Positions 22,089 through 32,154 of a stretch of DNA of 64,000 bases are shown here, in pieces. A model generated the notes under the pieces. That model searched no databases. It was not told the origin of the DNA and saw only the letters and a list, made by a program, of their open reading frames with translations. Within the stretch, counting starts at the first letter, position 1. The number at the start of each line of letters is the position of its first letter. The stretch comes from Climacium dendroides (lineage: Eukaryota > Streptophyta > Bryopsida > Hypnales > Climaciaceae). The position numbers and the translations under genes were made by a program. The stretch lies in contig OX467089.1 of the NCBI GenBank assembly GCA_950106755.1, positions 28,687,345 to 28,751,344 on the forward strand, given 5' to 3'.

Positions 22089-22109
22089 TTTAGGGCGGTC
22101 TGCCCTAAA
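22089..22109. repeat. 21-nt palindrome next to a 5' splice site
   Basis: Arms TTTAGGGCGG and CTGCCCTAAA around a T, inside the intron 21985-22117 of the methylase-like gene. The outer bases extend the pairing: the donor GTAAGCAT (minus strand from 22117) is complementary to ATGCTTAC on the far side of the palindrome, so the splice site would lie in the stem of a hairpin. Confidence 0.8.
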
Positions 22110-22798
22110 ATGCTTACCTTGTACTTTTGCGTTAGTGCAGTATGGGCTTTGCCTCGTTCTGAGGGTCCACCAGTTTTGTCTCCTTTTGGTGGTGCCAGTC
22201 TTCCCATGGAAACCTACACAGTCCTTGTTCCCAAGATATTTGTTGCCCAAGATGGCGTAGCGAGCTGAAAGTGGTTGGTCCGATTATAGTATGCGGATAT
22301 TGTCCTCAACATCTCCTTATCGAGTGACCAAACCACGTAGCATTTCCAGGTTCTGAAGTGTTTTTTCACTTCTTCATTCACTATGCTTTCTTCTTGCATC
22401 ATCAAGTGGCTTGCAGCTACGCTGTACTAGCCATTGATGATGTAGAAGTCTCCGTCCATCACTACGCCATGGGCTCATGACTTGGTGTTCAAAAAGTAAA
22501 GATTTTCTGTATATTAATGTTAGCATTGGTGCTTGAAATTTGACCTAATGTTCGAATTAGAGACTTTGTATGTCACTACACTCTCATTTTAATGGAAATT
22601 ACATTAAAAAATTAGTATGTCTAATATTTGTCAACCTAAATTATATACAAAACATCCATTCGTATTGGTATCAAAATCGACAATATTATTTTGGGAGAGT
22701 CCTAAACTCCCAAAATTTTGAATATAGCATTGGGTGAAAAAGTACGTTACGGTTACATCTTTCGATGAAGCGGAGTAGTGCTCGCGACGCTCACAGAT

Positions 22799-22808
22799 GA
22801 GGAGGGGG
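22799..22808 (+). other. Polypurine tract of element A
   Basis: GAGGAGGGGG lies three bases before the 3' LTR start. This is the expected primer for plus-strand DNA synthesis and ties the 3' LTR to the gag-pol at 7598-12988. Confidence 0.85.
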
Positions 22809-22811
22809 TAA

Positions 22812-25800
22812 TGTCGCAACGTAAATTTTTGGTTTTGTTTAGCTTATCTAGAATTCAGAGCGGAAACTAGTAAGACGAACCGGAACTGAGTACAAGTAGT
22901 AGGGAAATCGGATATATATACGCGGAAAATGAAATAGTGGGTAGACCGGATTCCATTCAGTTGGAAATTTCAAATTGGTCGGGACCGGAAACCCATCCGA
23001 AATTAGGGTAGATACCGGATTAGGGTTGGATCGGATGTCAAGCCGTCAAACCGGAACATAGTCATTATGACCACGGCGGGGGCTTGGGACTATTTAAAGA
23101 CCAACTCTGCCAGTTTTACCCCTTTCATTTCCTCGCGAGATTGGGCGCTCCTCATGCTGTTTACAACATTTGGTACCCTCGTGTCAGATAGTGTGATGCA
23201 GTAGGATTCTAGTGATTCCGGTTGAGATCGGAGAGAGAAGTAAGGAACGGGACGGGCGGCTAGGAGCGGGTGAGGTAGAACCGGTGAGGAAATCCGTGAG
23301 AGCGGTGATCCATCCCATGCCATTGCTACGTCGGAAGAAAGCGGGGTCGTTAGGATCCGGTCCGGTCGAGGTGAAACTCCAGAAGATATTTCCAACGACT
23401 CCCTCAGACGACCAGGAGAAGGACCAACTCATAGAAGACTTAGCTTCTATGGGTTACCCGGGGTTCATTGAGAAACCTTGGGGATTCCGGGAGGAGAAAA
23501 TGGTGAAAGAACTCTTAGGCAAATTGTCCAATGAATTCGATAACACCTTGAGAGGGAATCCGTCCCTCTGGACTAAGGAAGTCTGGACAGGAGTGTATGA
23601 TTTCCGGGTAGGGGGTCTTGGGATGGCTGGCCGGAAGGATGAATTCATCTGGAGGAAGTTCCATGGCGTTCCCAACCCTAAGGACGGATATGCAGTGGAC
23701 GACTGCATAAACGATCGACACCGTCGTCTTCTGAGATTTCTCATTCCGATCCTTCATCCGGAGAAACCGACGAGGGTGACCATCACCTTAGGGAATACCA
23801 TCTTCGGTTCCCTGAGTGGAACCCGGAACGTGGATTGGGCGCGGATCCTTTTTGATCTGGTGACCTAGCTCCTAGGGAGGGTAGGGAAGAGTAGGGCTAC
23901 ACCCATATGCCCGTACTTGTACCACCTATACCACAACCATCAGCTCTTGGCGGTTGAGGAGGAGAAGGAGTGGAAGGCTCAGGGAGCTCTCCTGAAGTAT
24001 GGCGAATCGAAAGAAGACGATGAAGCGGAATCAGTTCCGGACTCGGATCCGGACTCGGATCCGGAAACGGAAGAGGATGAGGAGGAGGTAATGCCACCGA
24101 TCAAGCGACAGAAGACAACTCCTCCCCATGGGCGAGGGACACCTCCAGGACATGGCCCGTCAACTCCAGAAGAGAAACGGAAGGGTGTCATGGAGGAAGA
24201 AGTGGATCCACGGGATCCATTCAATAATTTGATTGGCATTCTTTCCAATGTCCGAGCGAATTGGGAGGTGAAGCATCTGACCTTGCAAGCGATCGGAAGA
24301 CTGGTGGATGCGCCGCCAGCCGCCAGATAGTCAACTGCCATCGATGGTAGCCGACTATATCACCGATCCGGTTGAGTACCGGAGGCGGACGGAAGAAATA
24401 ATCCGGCTGCAGACAGAGGTGGATACTTTGAAGGCGGAAAACCTTGTCCTAAGAGAGGATGCAGCCGCCACGTTGGAGATAGCAGAGGAAATACGGCGGG
24501 TAGCGGATCAGGTGAAGGACGTTCTAGGGGTACCCGTGGCGGCCGCCACCAAGGCCAAGCTATTCGACGACGAAGTCCATAAGGAGAAGAAACTATCCGG
24601 TGCTAGGATAGTAAGGATTCTCATGGACTACGCGGAGCGGGTTGAGACGGTGCTGAAGGAGGTGCGGAGTTCAGCGGATCGGATTGAAGAGAGTAGTCGG
24701 AAGCTGATAGGAGCCAAGGAGGTCCCTCTGTCAGAACTCTCCCTACCGGAAGAGTTTCCGGATGTGGCAATTACTGAAGAGGAGAAGAATAAGACTCCCA
24801 AGCCCAAGATGACTACACCGGCATCTAAACCAGCAAACACCCTAGAGTCCGCCATCGACCTAGAATCCACACCCAATTCTGGTCAGGCCAATCCAGTTCC
24901 GAAACCTGCGGATGGGAAACGGAACCGGAACCTAACTGAAATCTTCGAGGGGATGGAAGCCGAGCCGAAGAGTCCTACCTTAGGGTTAGGATTGTAGATA
25001 GTAAGAGTTTTTGTACATACTAGATGAGTTGATTGGAACCGGATTCTATCCGGTGGTGGGTAGGTAGGATCGAAAGTTTAGCCGAAAAATGCGGTTGGAT
25101 TCCGTGACACTTTTTGCCTTTTTGCGCTTTTGTGGTGTTGTATATAAATCTGCCTTGAGAAGGGAAGAGAGAAAAAAAAGTTTTTTTTGGCAAAACTCTT
25201 TGGTGTCTTCTGTTTTTGCTGTTGTATGTCTATGCCATGAGAGTTGTGTGCCTACTATATGACCGGGAGTGAGGAGATCAAAGAGAGAAAGCTAAGAGTT
25301 GACATCTTCTCCCCTTGGTGTATTTTATTCTTTAAAGTTTCAGTGCATGTGAGTAGGTACTAAAAGAATTGGGAGTACGCTTCAGTTCCTCAACGTATCT
25401 AGAGTTTGAGATTCCGGGTGAGAAAACCGTTGTTAGGCTAAGCGGATAGGGAGGGATTCCCTATTTGCGCTAGAGCTCTTGGGTGGGAAATCCGGTCGAG
25501 TGTCCGATCTTCTGTGAGGTCTCGCTGCCATACTTGGTAACGGAATAGCTCTAGTACGTGTTGGAATGGACGGGTGCATTTGTAACCACCTAACTTCGCA
25601 CGGATAGGAGAAAGTGCCCAAGGTCGTTGTAGTATCGGAGGATCGTACGGGGGGTCTCTGTGTGACCTGCAATCCGGATTAATACCCAGGTTGTTGTGAG
25701 AGATCAAACCGGATCCGTAGTAAGTAGGAGAATAGAAGATAGAAGAGTGGGATCTTCCGCCACTATAAGTTACGGAAGGAGTGGTGGGCCTACCACTCTA

Positions 25801-26194
25801 AAAACTAAGGGGCGAACCCTCTAATGGTGAAACAGAGGATAAATTAAACCAGGTGATATCCAGAAGAGGACTGTCAGGTTAGAACGGATAGGTCTACAGA
25901 GGTACCCAAAGACAGAAGTTATAAGTCTCCGGGGCTGTGGTTGTTGTTCAGACTGGATAGTTGGTAGAACCGAAAGTGGTGGGAAGCTAATTCTCCCTCT
26001 TTCTGGATTTTATAGTTTTCTGGTAATTGACCTGAACCCGGAAGTTGGGTTTATAAGCAAACTCATCCTAAATCGTGTAATGAAGCAAAATACTTCACAG
26101 GATCTCGTGGGTTCGATCTTTAGAGTCACTTAGTTATACTTTAAAGGAGTTTTCGGGAGTATAATAGGGAATTTACTTACTTTGTACTGCGACA
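22812..26194 (+). repeat. 3' LTR of element A (3383 bp)
   Basis: It begins TGTCGCAACG and ends CTGCGACA, followed by the target duplication GTTGA. It matches 4090-7453 end to end, with TATA-like boxes at 23091-23099 and 25141-25149. By hand count there are about 37 mismatches in the first 1.1 kb and about 13 in the last 1.75 kb, so divergence is uneven. Confidence 0.95.
23317..24997 (+). pseudogene. LTR-encoded protein of element A, 3' copy (one TAG and one frameshift)
   Basis: The same protein as at 4595-6256. This copy keeps arginine (FRVGG) where the 5' copy has its first TAG, and CAA where the 5' copy has its third TAG, but shares the TAG at 23866. Two extra segments occur: 12 bp in the acidic run (DSDPDSDPE) and 7 bp near 24312, which shifts the frame and gives a stop at 24328. 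The coding frame resumes one register over from 24308 to 24997. Comparing the two LTRs shows the ancestral protein was open at two of the three 5' stop sites. Confidence 0.75.
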
Positions 26195-26384
26195 GTTGAA
26201 AGCCAAAGTTGTCATCCACCAAATTGCTTCTTGTGGTCCATCCAGCGGAATGAGGCCGACAACACTAGGGTTGCCGCTGCGGACACCTGTGCGTACAAGT
26301 AGCCGGAGCAGCAAAAGAACACAAGTCCATTTGCTGCAATCAAAGGTCTCGAAATCAACAGCAACTCGTTCTCTCGTGGTATGA
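26195..26384 (+). pseudogene. Right half of the CACTA second-gene exon, after element A
   Basis: It begins with the target duplication and continues the exon broken at 4089. It encodes a basic segment (LPLRTPVRTSSRSSK) and ends at a likely donor (GTG before GTATGAG). The duplicate at 28450-28640 has the parallel LLRTPVRRSSRIKD and donor GTAAGA. Role unknown; it resembles the N-terminal exon of the second gene at 47367. Confidence 0.5.
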
Positions 26385-28249
26385 GTAATTTTTCTTTATC
26401 GAATGTGCCTCATGATTGATGTGGAATGAGATTAGACGGCTTTGCCGCTTTAGGTATGTGCTATACTGGTAGCATGAATCAGTGTTCTAGCCAACTCACT
26501 TCATTTCCGTTCTTCTAGGGTTTCACACGCCATTGCAGAAGTGGTGAAGGTTATATGAAGTCATTGTCCTCCTTGTAGGTACACACGTCACGGTTGTAGG
26601 TCTTCTACTGTGTTATGAAGGAGGCATGCGACATTAATATTCAACATTAAGTTCACAACATAATTTGTAGTAGTATAGAGTTTAGTCTCAATTTCCTCAC
26701 GATGAGTAGTACCAAAGTTGTGGAAATTTACCAATGATGGGCCAGAATTTAAGGTACGTATTGCCTCATTTGACAATTATGTTTGTTCTGAAATCACGGA
26801 ACTGGCCGCCTGTCTCATGAAGACTACCCTGATAATTTTATTTTATATTTTAGGTTTGCGTAGTTGAATGTCACCATTCTGTCGCTTTGAAATGCGCCGA
26901 CTTGCTAACATTCATGTTCATAGCTTGTGCACCTGTGCATAGCCACTAGAAGGGAGAGAATCAAGGGCGAATCTGAAAAGAAACTTGCCCATCTTATGAT
27001 ACGATAATTGTTTTGTGCTTTCCAAGCTGAAGCATGTGGTCGAACTGAAGACCTAATGGTAGCTCTAGAAGCTTACCTTAGAGTCGTCAACACCAACGGC
27101 GGGGGGACTGAAATTGGTGGTAGGAGGCTCTGGAGTGCTCAACAGTCTGGTATTAAGAAGACCAGCAACCAAATTAGCCAATTTGAAGCACTCCTGCATG
27201 CGATTGTGTTCGACACAAGCAACGTGTTCGATGACAAAGTCATACAGTGCACCATATGTGTTAACAATTAATTTGCTTTTCCACGGAAAGTGTCTGGTGT
27301 GGTACGTGGTTTTAACACAAATCCAAATGCAATTCTGGTCTAGTGCTTGTGGAATCTCATAAGTGACCTCCTCAAAGTCTCATTCCAATCGAAATACGAT
27401 CGACAGGTGGTACAGTGGATCACTTGTTGAAGTATGCATTCCCAGTGTAGTCTCCTTTGTCGATTATTCAGAAGTCGGAGTCGAATTCCTCTGACATTGC
27501 CAATTTGACTTCAAATGAAACTGCTTTCAGAAGCTAGACCAAGTGAACAAGCTATTAATCCTACATTATGCAAGGATTAGAGTCACTTGCGCACCTTATC
27601 TTAGCACTTGGAAATTTTAAGACCATTTTCTTCAATTGGTATGATTCTTGAGAACTGTGTGGTGAAGACTCCAGCAACAAAGGTATAGGAAGTCGGGAGA
27701 TAGGTGGGGCTTGGAAATCCTAGCTTAGTCATACAGGGTGTTCAGATCAAGTTCAAACTGAATAGTAATTGTCATATTAATTGGCAGAGCAAGCCAAGGT
27801 ATATATCAATGAACATGGAGACAACATTTCTACCTCATTAATGGAAATAACGTTCATTGGTAATATACTTCATGGATATAGTGGCTCTCTTTTGACACTG
27901 CACAATGTTACTGTCATTGTCGCAATGTAATGAATCTTATAGTCCAAGATTTGAAAATAGCAATTGTATGTTTGCAGATTCGTAATGTAAATTTATATTC
28001 AAATGGTCAGTCTAACATTGCCAATTCAGTGGACTTGACTTAGTTCGTGAATTTACTGAAATTTCTGTGATTTTGGATTGTGCAAATCCTGATCATTGTC
28101 GTTACAGCAATCGACGACCACATGGTCCAAGGCTTCAAATGGTAGTATGCTTTGCTCTCCAAAAACTTTTTAATGTCAAAGTTGTAGCCTTAGAAATGTT
28201 TGCAACGGCGGTTGTCAGTAATTACATCGCTTGCGACGGGCCCCTCATT
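26385..28249. other. Relict CACTA sequence without a supportable gene
   Basis: Mostly AT-rich sequence with short, unconvincing frames. The first part (26385-26600) matches 28640-28829, so a duplicated exon-plus-intron unit is present. A frame at 27008-27271 shows no recognisable domain and no splice or homology support. I see no RNA gene here. Confidence 0.45.
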
Positions 28250-28829
28250 GCCATGCCACTTGCACTCAACTTATCTCTGACCACAGCGATCGCTTTATAC
28301 TTTCCGTCTTCATCGCATGCCCATGTTATCTTGATCAACCACCAAAAGTTGCAAATGAATCTGCTGCTGACAATGAACCAACCACTTGGACATTGCGCAG
28401 ATAGTATACATGATCAGCTGCCTTCACCCGTGTCCATGGGCGACTATGCATTGTTGAATTTCAAAGCTTTCATTCACCAAATCGCTTCCTCTGACACCAA
28501 CAGTGGAATGAGGCAAAGAAAAGGACAATCATTGTTGCGGACACCTGTGCGTAGAAGCAGTCGGATCAAGGACAGAGCAATTCCAAAGCTGCAATCGAAC
28601 GTCTCCAAATCGACAACTACTCCTTATGTGGTAAGAACAATTTCCCTGTATCGAATATGCCTCATGAATGCTCTGTAATTAGTTGAAATCGCTTTGGCGG
28701 TTCAGGTATGTGTTGTACTGGTGGCGTGATTTGAGGTTCAAGCCGGTTGTCTTCACTCTTCAATTCCACCCGCCTACGGTTAAACATGCCATTGTAGAAG
28801 CGGGGATGGATATAGGAAGTCATTGTCTT
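28250..28829 (+). pseudogene. Diverged duplicate of the CACTA exon, with the intact element A target site
   Basis: A second copy of the unit formed by 3912-4089 plus 26195-26600, roughly three-quarters identical by eye. It runs through GCATTGTTGA at 28448-28457 without interruption, where the first copy carries element A. It encodes IHQIAS and LLRTPVRRSSRIKD and has a donor at about 28626. It ends where LTR B1 inserted (28830). Functional status unknown; probably relic. Confidence 0.6.
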
Positions 28830-31232
28830 TGTGGGAATCCGGAATCCGGAAATAGATCAATAATACAAGAAATAGGTATGAAAAATAAAAAAAAATAAAA
28901 AAAAATAATAGTTAGAGCATGATTTTTGGACCAGATAGCTTGAATTAGAAAATAAGCGTTCCGGCACAACCCTAAACCGGAACTTGTCTGGATCCGGAAT
29001 CCGGACTCATCTGGAACACAAGAACCTATCGTATAGGTCTCGTAGCTACGGAAGTAGGATACCGTTAATACAACGGACCTATAGCCGTTGTCCTTAAGCC
29101 CGTAAAAAGACGGTTTAGTACTTAAGCTGTCTTCCAAGGGTTTTCCTCTTCACTTTCCTGTTCTGTGTTCCTGAGACTGTTTGTGTGAGTAGTTGACAAA
29201 AAGAGTGGTAAGTTAGCGACTGAAGTAGAACTACTTTTCCCTCGTTCTCACTTAGATCTTATGGCATCCGAACCAGTAAAGAAGGTAGCCGTATCTGCTC
29301 GGGTTATCTCTCCGGCCATTCCGGATAGCCCGGAACTACACAAGCAGTTAGAGGAGGACTTAACTAAGTTAGGATGTGTCGGTCTACTACACCGACCATG
29401 GAACCTCAAGAGTGAAGAGATGATTCAAGAGCTACTTCACGGTGTTCCGAATCAGTATGAACTCACTTTGAGAGGGCGGCCAATCACGTGGACCGAGGAC
29501 ATCTGGGCGGACGTCTATCAATTCCGGAAGAGTGGGAATGGTTTAGCATCGAGGACGGACCGTTTTGTAGCTGGGAAGTTCACTGGGTCTGCAAACCCTA
29601 AGGACGGATTCGCTATCAGCGAGTGCAAAGACGAGAGACATAGGCGGATACTAGAGTTTCTGATTCCGATCTTGTATCCGGAAAAGCCAACGCGAGTTAC
29701 TATTACGGTGGCCAATACTATCTTTGGGGCTATGGAGAACCGGGTAGTGCACTGGGGTAGGGTCATAGCCGGGATAGTGGCTAAATTAGCGAATCACGTG
29801 ACCCGAGCAAAGGCGAGTCCAGTTAGCACCTACTTGTTTCATCTGTACCATCAATAGGAACTTTTGAGTGCGGCGGAAGTAATCCAGTATGACACTAGAA
29901 AGACGCTCCTGTCATACAGACTTTCCGGGAAGGAGGCGGAAGATCCAGTCGAGTCTGATCCGGAGGAACTTTCCGAGGAACGTCTGACCGATCCGAGGAC
30001 CAAGAAGAGGAAGTCAACTGATCCGGGGTCGCGAATCAAGCCACAGACGATGGAGAGGGGGGAGTCCAGCAAGGGACCTGAAATGGAAACAGAATTTGCA
30101 TTTTTCAATACGGGGCTCGAGTGGATACGTGAAGCCAAGGTACTCCACGACGATCTGTCGGATTTGGTGATAGATACCGTGGAAGTTTTGAAGGTGGATC
30201 CGGATCAGATCGTGGAAGTTGTCAAGCAACTGCCCAAACCGGAGGATCTGAAGAAGAGGGAGGAGCGGATCCAGGAGTTGGAGGCGGAATGGAACCTACT
30301 CCAGGCCCGAGTGAATTGGGCGGAAGGGGAAATGGTAGCTGCAAAAGAGAAAGAGGCTCTCGTTTTGGTCAAGAATCTAACCGAAGCAGTCAACATCAAA
30401 GCCGACATCATCACAAAAGCTGTCTTGTTTGACTCGAAGATGATATCAGAAGGCCACATTACCAAAACCAAGGTAGTTACCATCCTCGTAGACTTCACCG
30501 CGAGGATAGAGCGAGTTTTGAAGGAGATCCAGTAGTTATTGGTAGCTATCGACCCAAACCATGCGATGGATTTCTCCACCTTTCCGGAACTTCCTTTTGT
30601 CTCAGGTACCCCAGGGAAACCAGTGGCGGATCATGCAACTCGGATGGAGGGTTTGAAGGGGATACTCACACCAGCCAAGCCTTCCGCCAATAAAATGCGG
30701 ATGACGGAGTTGAATTTGAGGCCAGCCACGGAACCGGAACCTAAGTCTAGCGCGAAAACGGTTTCGGTGCCTTCTAAGTTCTCAACCCCGGAAGTTCCCA
30801 AGGCACAAACAATGCCGAATTTGATGACTGGATCATTCAAGGTTCCGGGACAGCAAGTTAGGGGAGATCTCATCAACCGGATCGATGGGATGACCAATCT
30901 GACTCGGACTAATCCGAAAGGATTTATGCACATGCAAGAGACCACGCCGGAGAAAAGAAGCGAACCCGCAACATTGGAGGATACAACATTAGAGAAGGAG
31001 AAGGAAGTTCAAGTCATTGAAGATTCTGAGGAGGAGAGTGCCCATTCCACTTTCGAAACCGAAGGCGACAACGATCCGTCTCCCACAATGCGCCATATCC
31101 AGACTCGGGCCACAACAAAAACTACGCCAGCGAAGAATACGAAGGGGACGCCTACCAACCAAGCGGGGAGCCGTTCAAGGAAAGGACGGAAGCCAAAACA
31201 TTAAGGTTGGTAGGAGAAGAAGTATAGGATCC
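28830..31232 (+). repeat. LTR B1, 3'-truncated solo LTR
   Basis: It starts TGTGGGAATCCGG like B2, B3 and B4 and matches them to about 31232 (GTATAGGATCC), then switches abruptly to unrelated sequence. About 1.15 kb of the LTR, including the downstream TATA-like region and R/U5, is missing. No matching target duplication is found on the right, consistent with a deletion after insertion. Confidence 0.85.
29261..31204 (+). pseudogene. LTR-encoded protein of B1 (648 codons, two TAG stops)
   Basis: One frame from ATG 29261 (MASEPVKKVAV) to TAA 31202, broken by TAG at 29855 (CAG in B3 and B4) and 30533. The N-terminal domain has LGCVGLLHRPWNLK, TLRGRPITWTEDIW, NPKDGFAISEC, RHRRILEFLIPILYPEKP and NTIFGAMEN. 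It is followed by TKKRKSTD, a coiled-coil-like region around EERIQELEAEWNLLQ, the VQVIEDSEEESAHS core and a basic RKGRKPKH end. It aligns over its full length with B2, B3 and B4 and, more distantly, with the A, C and D LTR proteins. Confidence 0.78.
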
Positions 31233-31831
31233 TGCCTTCTATAGGCCAATGCCCATGATGACAATATGATTTGTATGCTATTGAAATCAGTGTTATAGTT
31301 TTGTTCAACGTTTCATGTAGATTGATTGTAATGCATACTTCCAATTCATATGTTTCATTCTGCAACTAATTAGTCTATTCTAAACTAGTGTCATGAAGTA
31401 TTCAAAGTAATTTTCCTGCAGTTATAGATCGTCCTTAGTAATTGCGTGCTTGCTGGTAAAGTGCCATTGCAATCCCTTGTAATCCTGTGGAACATTGTAT
31501 TTCAGCTTTACATTACTGTACATACGTTAAAGCCCACCCTATCGTTCTCTTTTTGCTGTAGCTTTCAATGATGACTCCATATTGTTGTTCACGTGCCTAG
31601 CAGAGTGTAGCTGAATTATTTGTAACCTGGCCTTCCCCTCGTGCAAACATGGGCTCGATTCGTGGAAAGATATTCAAGTGCCCAATGCAGACGTCGCGTG
31701 CTGTGGCACCAGTAAGTAGTCAGCAAGATGACGAATGCCTCTAAAGCACGCAAAAGCTTCACACTTGTGCCGTTGGAGAGCGTCGGAGCAAACATGACAA
31801 TGATACATGCCTAATCCCCAATGAAAAGGGA

Positions 31832-31965
31832 AAAATGAAGGTTTGGTCCACCTCTCCTAGACCAAAGAAGAGAAAAATAGTTTGGATGCAAGATGTGTCT
31901 TCCTCAGAGGACATGCATGGACGGTATTGTGCTAATTCCATGGAAGACATGGAAGTTGATTTGAG
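31832..31965 (+). pseudogene. Possible second exon of the relict CACTA second gene
   Basis: It encodes KGKMKVWSTSPRPKKRKIVW and an acidic stretch, and ends at a plausible donor (GAG/GTACGT). The pattern of a basic motif followed by serine and acidic residues recalls the exon at 48199-48519 in the complete element. The 600 bp before it (31233-31830) show no gene. Weak evidence. Confidence 0.3.
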
Positions 31966-32154
31966 GTACGTGAAGCTTTTCGTGCCGCGGTTTTCATTCC
32001 AAGCTGTGAGACGTACTCATCCTTTTAATATTCTCCTCAGATGTATTTGTCCATTTCGTTGTTATCGAGGTCATTTTGTTTTAGAAAGCATCTTTGTTAT
32101 TGTAAAAAACGTGTTTAGAGTATGTCGTTCACTAAAAGTGGAAACTAGTCGTAG

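Larger units (their letters stand above)
19286..22511 (-). pseudogene. Antisense cargo gene with ParB-like and DNA-methylase-like signatures
   Basis: Minus-strand exons: about 22511-22118 (donor AAG/GTAAGC), 21984-20632 (acceptor GTGCAG, donor CTG/GTAAGT) and 20349 to 19286 (acceptor GCTGCAG). Splicing keeps phase 0 at both junctions. Exon 1 has DGDFYIING-stop-YSVAAS, resembling the ING/IDG-Q-H loop of ParB/Srx-fold proteins. The end of exon 2 plus start of exon 3 reads FSVFAGSKLTCAAL then VFAVVPDCETD, resembling motif I of N4/N6 DNA methylases (FxGSGTT-AA, then a GIE-D-like segment). An acidic stretch, a KKKK basic motif, a helix and a proline-rich tail follow. Several TAG/TGA stops break the frame. 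The parallel with bacterial and phage ParB-methylase fusions is inference; no clear DPPY motif was found. 5' exons are not identified. Confidence 0.5.
4090..26194 (+). mobile_element. Element A: 22.1-kb Ty3/gypsy LTR retrotransposon with antisense cargo
   Basis: A complete insertion bounded by LTRs at 4090-7453 and 22812-26194, both beginning TG and ending CA, with 5-bp target duplications GTTGA at 4085-4089 and 26195-26199. A primer-binding site follows the 5' LTR (7463) and a polypurine tract precedes the 3' LTR (22799-22808), so both LTRs belong to one element. The plus strand of the internal region carries gag-pol to 12988. The remaining 9.8 kb holds minus-strand genes plus a nested solo LTR (15801-19230). 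Without that nested insert the element would be about 18.7 kb. The primer site and the RT sequence FIDDF point to the Athila/Tat side of Ty3/gypsy. All main frames are broken, so the copy is non-autonomous now. Confidence 0.93.
1..32154. mobile_element. Relict CACTA (En/Spm) element, interrupted by LTR elements
   Basis: Three segments (1-4089, 26195-28829, 31233-32154) form the substrate into which element A and LTRs B1 and B2 inserted. The order matches the complete CACTA element at 40209-52765: a tnp2 transposase on the minus strand, about 1.6 kb without genes, then a second, plus-strand gene whose exons encode short basic and acidic segments. Neither terminus is visible: the left end lies before the window, and the right side is lost in B2, which continues past the window. 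The copy is clearly degenerate. Assignment of 31233-32154 to the same element is inference from position and a weak exon resemblance. Confidence 0.6.

Noticed and set aside
14261..22109. Interstitial telomere repeats (TTTAGGG/CCCTAAA)
   Set aside because: The motifs occur only as single inverted pairs with variable bases, never in tandem, so they are palindromes rather than telomeric arrays.
12989..22811. Antisense block as a separate DNA transposon inside element A
   Set aside because: I found no terminal inverted repeats or target duplications around it apart from those of the nested LTR at 15801-19230. The possibility stays open without other copies.
22812..26194. 3' LTR of element A as an independent solo LTR
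   Set aside because: Its right flank GTTGA matches the left flank of the 5' LTR, and a polypurine tract sits directly before it; together they show a single insertion.
27008..27362. Small overlapping frames in relict CACTA sequence
   Set aside because: Short, no domain, no conserved duplicate and no splice signals; likely chance frames.
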